Shown one piece after another: positions 5,469-8,515 of a stretch of DNA of 8,515 bases. The notes under the pieces are model-generated. The model was not told the DNA's origin. It did not search any database and saw only the letters and a list, made by a program, of their open reading frames with translations. Each line of letters begins with the position of its first letter. The first letter of the stretch is position 1. This DNA is from SMTZ1-83 sp048884925 (GTDB taxonomy: Archaea > Asgardarchaeota > Thorarchaeia > Thorarchaeales > Thorarchaeaceae). The position numbers and the translations under genes were made by a program. The stretch lies in assembly GCA_048884925.1 (NCBI GenBank), contig JBHLQK010000138.1:1-8515 (forward strand). The letters run 5' to 3'.

Positions 5469-6368
5469 CTAGACAGTCTTCATAGCTTCATGAAAATCTG
5501 ATACTTCTGCTTGGAACGACGCTCCCAAGGTGAGTATGTCCATTGGTTTATTGACTATGTATGCGACTCTGTAGACATTCCCAAAGTTTCCATTGGCCCA
5601 GAACATGATCTCAGGCTTCTCAAGGAAGTTTTGTGCATGCTTGTCACTTACTTCATCAACATATGCAAGAACCTTCTTGTAAGAATAGTCCTTGTGCACC
5701 TGGATATCGAAGGTATACCGATAGACCTCTGTCCCTTTGGCAAGGTCTCTCAGCCCACTCAAGGCTGATTTGAGTCTACTGCCACGCTCTTGTTTTCCCG
5801 GCTCTGTCCCTCGTTCATACATCAGTTCGTCTATTCGTACTCTGTAGTTGGTCACTTCAGAATCAACTACTTTGCTGTTTGGAACCACTTGTTTGGTCAT
5901 GTCGGGAAGCAAAAGGCGAGTATAGTTCAGTGTGAGCTCACTCACGATACCCTCAACACCGCCAATTCGTACATAGTCCCCAACTCGAAAAGGTCTTGCA
6001 CCAAGAACATAGAACCCACTGACCATATTTGAAAGGGCTCTTGAGAACGCAAGCCCGATTGCAGTTCCGGCGATTGCTCCTCCCGTGATGATAGCTGTAC
6101 CGGATATGATAGGTGTGGCTGACAAGACGGTAGTTAGACCTACTGCAAAGAACAGAAGCCGAGCGATGAGGCGTACTCCGCTTATGGCCTCTGGAGGCAT
6201 TCCAACTCGGCGAAAGGAAACGGTGATGCTCCGCATGATAACTAGGTAGATTATGTAGAGCACGAGCAGAAAGGGGATTTGCGCGACTATAGGTGCGTAG
6301 TCGCCCAGACCAAATGGAGATAGGATCTGTCTTAAGAACTCAACAATTGGATTGTATATTTCTTGCAT
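5469..6368 (-). CDS. MscS-family mechanosensitive ion channel
   Basis: A 299-residue membrane protein that opens under membrane tension to release ions and small solutes during osmotic downshock. Helices are predicted at about 28-47 (IPFLLVLYIIYLVIM core), 66-84 and 88-123. The third is the pore helix, with small residues repeated as GGAIAGTAIGLAFSRALSNM; compare the Ala/Gly packing of E. coli MscS. It is followed by the family signature RPFRVGDYVRIGGVEG (125-140) and VPNSKV (162-167), which closes the beta domain. The cytoplasmic alpha/beta domain resumes at YRYTFDIQVH. Between these lies an extra charged segment of about 35 residues (about 180-213) that E. coli MscS lacks. The start at 6368 is supported by GGCGGT six bases upstream. 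The last residues are EAMKTV. The gene converges with the GNAT gene; the 53-base gap between them (5416-5468) is pyrimidine-rich but has no clear terminator. Confidence 0.94.
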   Translation of the reverse strand: MQEIYNPIVEFLRQILSPFGLGDYAPIVAQIPFLLVLYIIYLVIMRSITVSFRRVGMPPEAISGVRLIARLLFFAVGLTTVLSATPIISGTAIITGGAIAGTAIGLAFSRALSNMVSGFYVLGARPFRVGDYVRIGGVEGIVSELTLNYTRLLLPDMTKQVVPNSKVVDSEVTNYRVRIDELMYERGTEPGKQERGSRLKSALSGLRDLAKGTEVYRYTFDIQVHKDYSYKKVLAYVDEVSDKHAQNFLEKPEIMFWANGNFGNVYRVAYIVNKPMDILTLGASFQAEVSDFHEAMKTV

Positions 6369-6619
6369 TGGTAGACCGCCGATTTCAGGGACGGTACAAT
6401 TTCTTTCATAAGTCCTCTGAAAGAGGCCTTGAACGGATTTGCATCAATGGTGCTAGCAGGAGTGTGAGTCAGACTGGAAATAGCTGGAGCTTCATTTGCA
6501 GGACTACATCCTGAAAGCCAGTGAACGACGTTTATGAGAAGAATAGACTTGTCGCTATCATAGTAGTTGTTGGGAGCAGCATGATCAGTATTCGCGAGTC
6601 CGTCCGGTCGGGAGGACAT
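6332..6619 (-). pseudogene. Probable remnant of a larger gene between the metallopeptidase and MscS
   Basis: The 291-base gap between the two minus-strand genes contains an open frame running from within the 3' end of the metallopeptidase gene (after a stop near 6695) into the first 37 bases of the MscS gene. It has only one ATG, at 6619, with no Shine-Dalgarno. The middle reads like genuine protein: YYDSDKSILLINVVHWLSG at residues 19-37, preceded by DGLANTDHA. The D-x-D-x-x-x-L-x-x-N-V-V-x-W-L-x-G pattern resembles the end of DUF4350/GIFT-type domains (DN-x-x-x-x-x-N-x-x-x-W-L) as I remember them. The following residues (from about SPANEAPAIS) lose this character. A plausible reading is the tail of a lost gene whose 5' part is gone. 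A real 95-residue protein cannot be excluded. Confidence 0.3.
6410..6430. repeat. Imperfect inverted repeat upstream of MscS
   Basis: AAG-T-CCTCT-GAA-AGAGG-C-CTT can form a 5-bp inner and a 3-bp outer stem separated by one T/C mismatch, with a 3-base loop. It lies 42-62 bases upstream of the MscS start, where promoter or leader signals are expected. It may be a regulator site, a weak terminator for upstream transcription, or chance; no T-run follows on the minus strand. Confidence 0.25.
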
Positions 6620-6659
6620 AGGAATTGATTCTGAGCTATTCTTGAGATAGTATACAGTT

Positions 6660-8108
6660 TCACAATCCGGGTTTTTCTTTTCCCTGGAATTTGAGAACTA
6701 GGACTATGATTATAGCAGTAAGAGACATTGCTGCAGCAATGATGAGCAACACCTGATCGCGGTTGAGTGGATTGGGTATTGAGGGCTCTGCGTTCTCATT
6801 CAATTCCTGAATTAATACTTGGACTGTTCCTCGAAATCCGGAACCAAAGTCGATGCTCCCGTCTGGTGTTTCAGCAAGGAGATAGCTTGCGACTATATGA
6901 GCTGTGACAATCGAATCTCCAGACACATTGATAATTGCTGCTCCCTGCTTCAGCATCTGTTGGATGTGCCAACCATTATCATCTCGATATGCGACAGAGA
7001 GCCCTGCGACGCCATCGGTTGGTTGACTCATTTTGACACAGAAACTGTCTGGCGGAGCTGTGATGTGGTAGATTTTAGAGCCGTAGCAGTACAGAGCCAC
7101 GTTGTCATCTTGATATGGTAGGGAATGGATGCCAGTATTCCCCTGAATTGTCGCGTCAATATCGCGAAGGCAATAACGGTCATTCGCAAAGCCCTGTATA
7201 TCGATTGTCAGTGCAGTCATCCAATCCATATAGAGACCATTGAATGATATGTTATGCCCTGCATCATTGAGTGCGGTCTCTAATCCTAGAGCTCCGTCTT
7301 CCTCATGCTGCACCAAGTTTCGCAGGAACTGCAGACCATATTGCTCAGCAAGGTAGAACGCAAAGAGATAGCAGGCTCCGTAGTCTTGAGCTTCAATCTC
7401 GAAGTAGATGAATGAGTCATCTGGATCATCGAGAAAGGGCGAAACTCGATTTGTCAGGTTGTCGTTGGAAAGGCACCCGGCATAGTACATGGCATACTCA
7501 GCAAGTCCCTCTAGAATGAAATGTACCTCATCAAACTCATTATTGAACCAGATCAAGTGTTGAAACTCATGTGCTATGGCCTGCAACACATTGTACGAAC
7601 GATAGCAGACATAGACCATCTCGCACAGGTTCGAGTGCGGTCCTTCAATCTCATTTGATTGACGATAACAACTCCAGCGATTCTCCATAATTAGGATGAT
7701 TATCCTGGGGTCTCCATCTATATCACCGAGTGTGCCATCTGGATCCCCAGCCAATTCAGTTACTCTAGGGTAGATGGTGCCGTCGAATTCGTCCCTATAG
7801 AGCTCGGCTCTATTATTGGCCTCCTCTTCTCCAATGATACCAATCACAAGTTCATCTATGTAGACGTAGCAATGATTCCCTATCGCTAGCAGATAAGCAT
7901 CCAGCAGATACCAGATGTCTTGGTCATAATCTACTGTCCAGAACGACCTAATTTCACCAACCTCCTGAGCTGGTGTCGGAAGATTCCCACGATTGGGAGA
8001 TGATACACTTTCAATCTCACAGACGTTAATGGAAGTAGGGATTTGTTGAACGGGGATTAGACTCAATGCAATTAGGACTATGCAGAATACTGGCCAAGAG
8101 AATCTCAT
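6660..8108 (-). CDS. Secreted, membrane-anchored HExxH zinc metallopeptidase
   Basis: A 482-residue cell-surface protein. Residues 1-23 are a signal peptide (MRFSW, hydrophobic CIVLIALSLIPV). Residues 453-472 are a C-terminal membrane helix (VLLIIAAAMSLTAIIIVLVL) followed by KFQGKEKPGL, so the bulk faces outside. The catalytic core is AHEFQHLIWF, with His180, Glu181 and His184, and ILEGLAEY, where Glu200 is the likely third zinc ligand, as in gluzincins. The HEFQH plus EGLAE layout recalls M30 (hyicolysin)-like and M6-like extracellular peptidases. Just upstream, DPDGTLGDIDGDPRI (122-136) is Asp-rich and leads into the strand IIILIM; a calcium site is possible. Residues about 330-440 look like a beta-rich domain. 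The mature ectodomain has ten cysteines (30, 80, 147, 162, 168, 212, 246, 313, 341, 357), an even number that suggests disulfides. The substrate is unknown, likely exogenous protein. It starts at ATG 8108. Confidence 0.88.
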   Translation of the reverse strand: MRFSWPVFCIVLIALSLIPVQQIPTSINVCEIESVSSPNRGNLPTPAQEVGEIRSFWTVDYDQDIWYLLDAYLLAIGNHCYVYIDELVIGIIGEEEANNRAELYRDEFDGTIYPRVTELAGDPDGTLGDIDGDPRIIILIMENRWSCYRQSNEIEGPHSNLCEMVYVCYRSYNVLQAIAHEFQHLIWFNNEFDEVHFILEGLAEYAMYYAGCLSNDNLTNRVSPFLDDPDDSFIYFEIEAQDYGACYLFAFYLAEQYGLQFLRNLVQHEEDGALGLETALNDAGHNISFNGLYMDWMTALTIDIQGFANDRYCLRDIDATIQGNTGIHSLPYQDDNVALYCYGSKIYHITAPPDSFCVKMSQPTDGVAGLSVAYRDDNGWHIQQMLKQGAAIINVSGDSIVTAHIVASYLLAETPDGSIDFGSGFRGTVQVLIQELNENAEPSIPNPLNRDQVLLIIAAAMSLTAIIIVLVLKFQGKEKPGL

Positions 8109-8160
8109 CGAATCTAAGCACTCTCGTCTTCATTCCTTATTCTATTCTAGTAGGCAATTC

Positions 8161-8169
8161 ATTTTAGAC
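8161..8169 (-). promoter_or_regulatory. Candidate TATA box for the metallopeptidase gene
   Basis: On the minus strand GTCTAAAAT lies about 57 bases before ATG 8108; normal archaeal spacing would place the transcript start near 8139 and give a leader of about 31 bases. The box is a weak match with no strong BRE. The gap 8109-8243 shows nothing else beyond general AT richness. Confidence 0.25.
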
Positions 8170-8243
8170 CTTCATTTCGACGCAAAGTTTCTAGGTTTCA
8201 CCTCGATAACGTTTGGACTTGAGAAAATCGATTCAGCCACTCC

Positions 8244-8515
8244 CTAGGCGCATGCTTCAAATGTGGTTTCGACAACACGTAGGAGATAATTGGTAAGTTT
8301 CGTATCATCGTCGAAAAGAGGGAATTTCAGATGGATGTTGATTGCTCTGTCCACTATATTGAGCATCATAACAACACGACGATACAGATCAGCCTCTGAG
8401 CAATCCTTCAGGCGGTCGACCTTCTTGAACTTTAGAGCCAAATCGTGATAGAACGCAGACACCATTTTGGTGAAATCGCGAAATGTTTCATGGCCCGCAC
8501 TCAAAAGAGGGGCAG
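8244..8515 (-). CDS. C-terminal part of an unrecognised helical protein, cut by window edge
   Basis: The frame is open to the right edge (the visible sequence begins APLLSAGHETF) and ends at TAG 8244, so about 90 C-terminal residues are seen. A TTG at 8504 is a possible start, but there is no evidence for it and the gene probably begins outside. The visible part is almost entirely helical and charged: FRDFTKMVSAFYHDLALKFK, then a short break, then DLYRRVVMMLNIVDRAIN, a turn with FPLFDDDTK, and LTNYLLRVVETTFEACA. No membrane segment and no motif that I recognise. It could be a helical-bundle regulatory or adaptor domain. The metallopeptidase follows on the same strand after 135 bases, a gap large enough for its own promoter. 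Confidence 0.6.
   Translation of the reverse strand, partial: APLLSAGHETFRDFTKMVSAFYHDLALKFKKVDRLKDCSEADLYRRVVMMLNIVDRAINIHLKFPLFDDDTKLTNYLLRVVETTFEACA

Noticed and set aside
5413..5472. Possible long-range inverted repeat (CTAGGGCACC and GGTCCTAG) between the GNAT and MscS stops, as a bidirectional terminator
   Set aside because: The arms match only with a bulge, the loop is over 40 bases, and the match includes both stop codons; likely chance.
6819..7121. 100-codon plus-strand frame opposite the metallopeptidase
   Set aside because: Antisense to the beta-rich C-terminal domain and with no recognisable features.
1..8515. CRISPR arrays, insertion sequences, tRNA or rRNA genes
   Set aside because: Reading through the gaps shows no regularly spaced repeats, no transposase motifs and no cloverleaf or rRNA-like sequence.

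Overview
The window looks archaeal, and an Asgard (Thorarchaeota-like) source is my best guess. The reasons are weak ribosome binding sites, AT-rich TATA-like boxes instead of bacterial -35/-10 pairs, and a secreted protein with an N-terminal signal and a single C-terminal membrane anchor followed by a short lysine-rich tail. G+C is a little under half. No rRNA, tRNA, integrase, transposase or CRISPR array is visible, so the lineage is an inference from style and not from a marker gene.

Layout, left to right. Positions 1-467 (minus) hold the N-terminal part of a short-chain dehydrogenase, cut by the window edge just after the catalytic Tyr. After a divergent gap containing a doubtful 51-codon ORF come two plus-strand genes. 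The first is an arginase/agmatinase-fold protein (662-1606) with altered active-site residues. The second is an S66-family (LD-carboxypeptidase/MccF-like) serine peptidase (1781-2752) with its Ser-Glu-His triad intact. Converging on these from the right is a two-gene minus-strand operon: a trypsin-fold serine protease with a distinct N-terminal domain of about 80 residues (3030-4043), then an 83-residue protein (2769-3020) that is a stand-alone copy of that N-terminal domain. The small gene's Shine-Dalgarno sequence overlaps the protease stop codon. A short, possibly degenerate plus-strand ORF ending in a membrane anchor follows (4059-4370).

Next comes a plus-strand GNAT protein with two GNAT-like halves (4465-5415) and a recognisable promoter. 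The rest of the window is on the minus strand. It holds an MscS-type mechanosensitive channel (5469-6368), a probable gene remnant (6332-6619), a secreted, cysteine-rich, membrane-anchored zinc metallopeptidase (6660-8108), and the C-terminal part of an unrecognised helical protein that runs off the right edge (8244-8515).

Three of the genes are probable peptidases: S66, trypsin-fold and HExxH. With the arginase-like protein this could suggest peptide and amino-acid turnover, but strands and gaps show that they are not one operon. The most interesting unit is the protease with its coupled stand-alone N-domain paralogue, an arrangement compatible with a dedicated inhibitor, chaperone or decoy.
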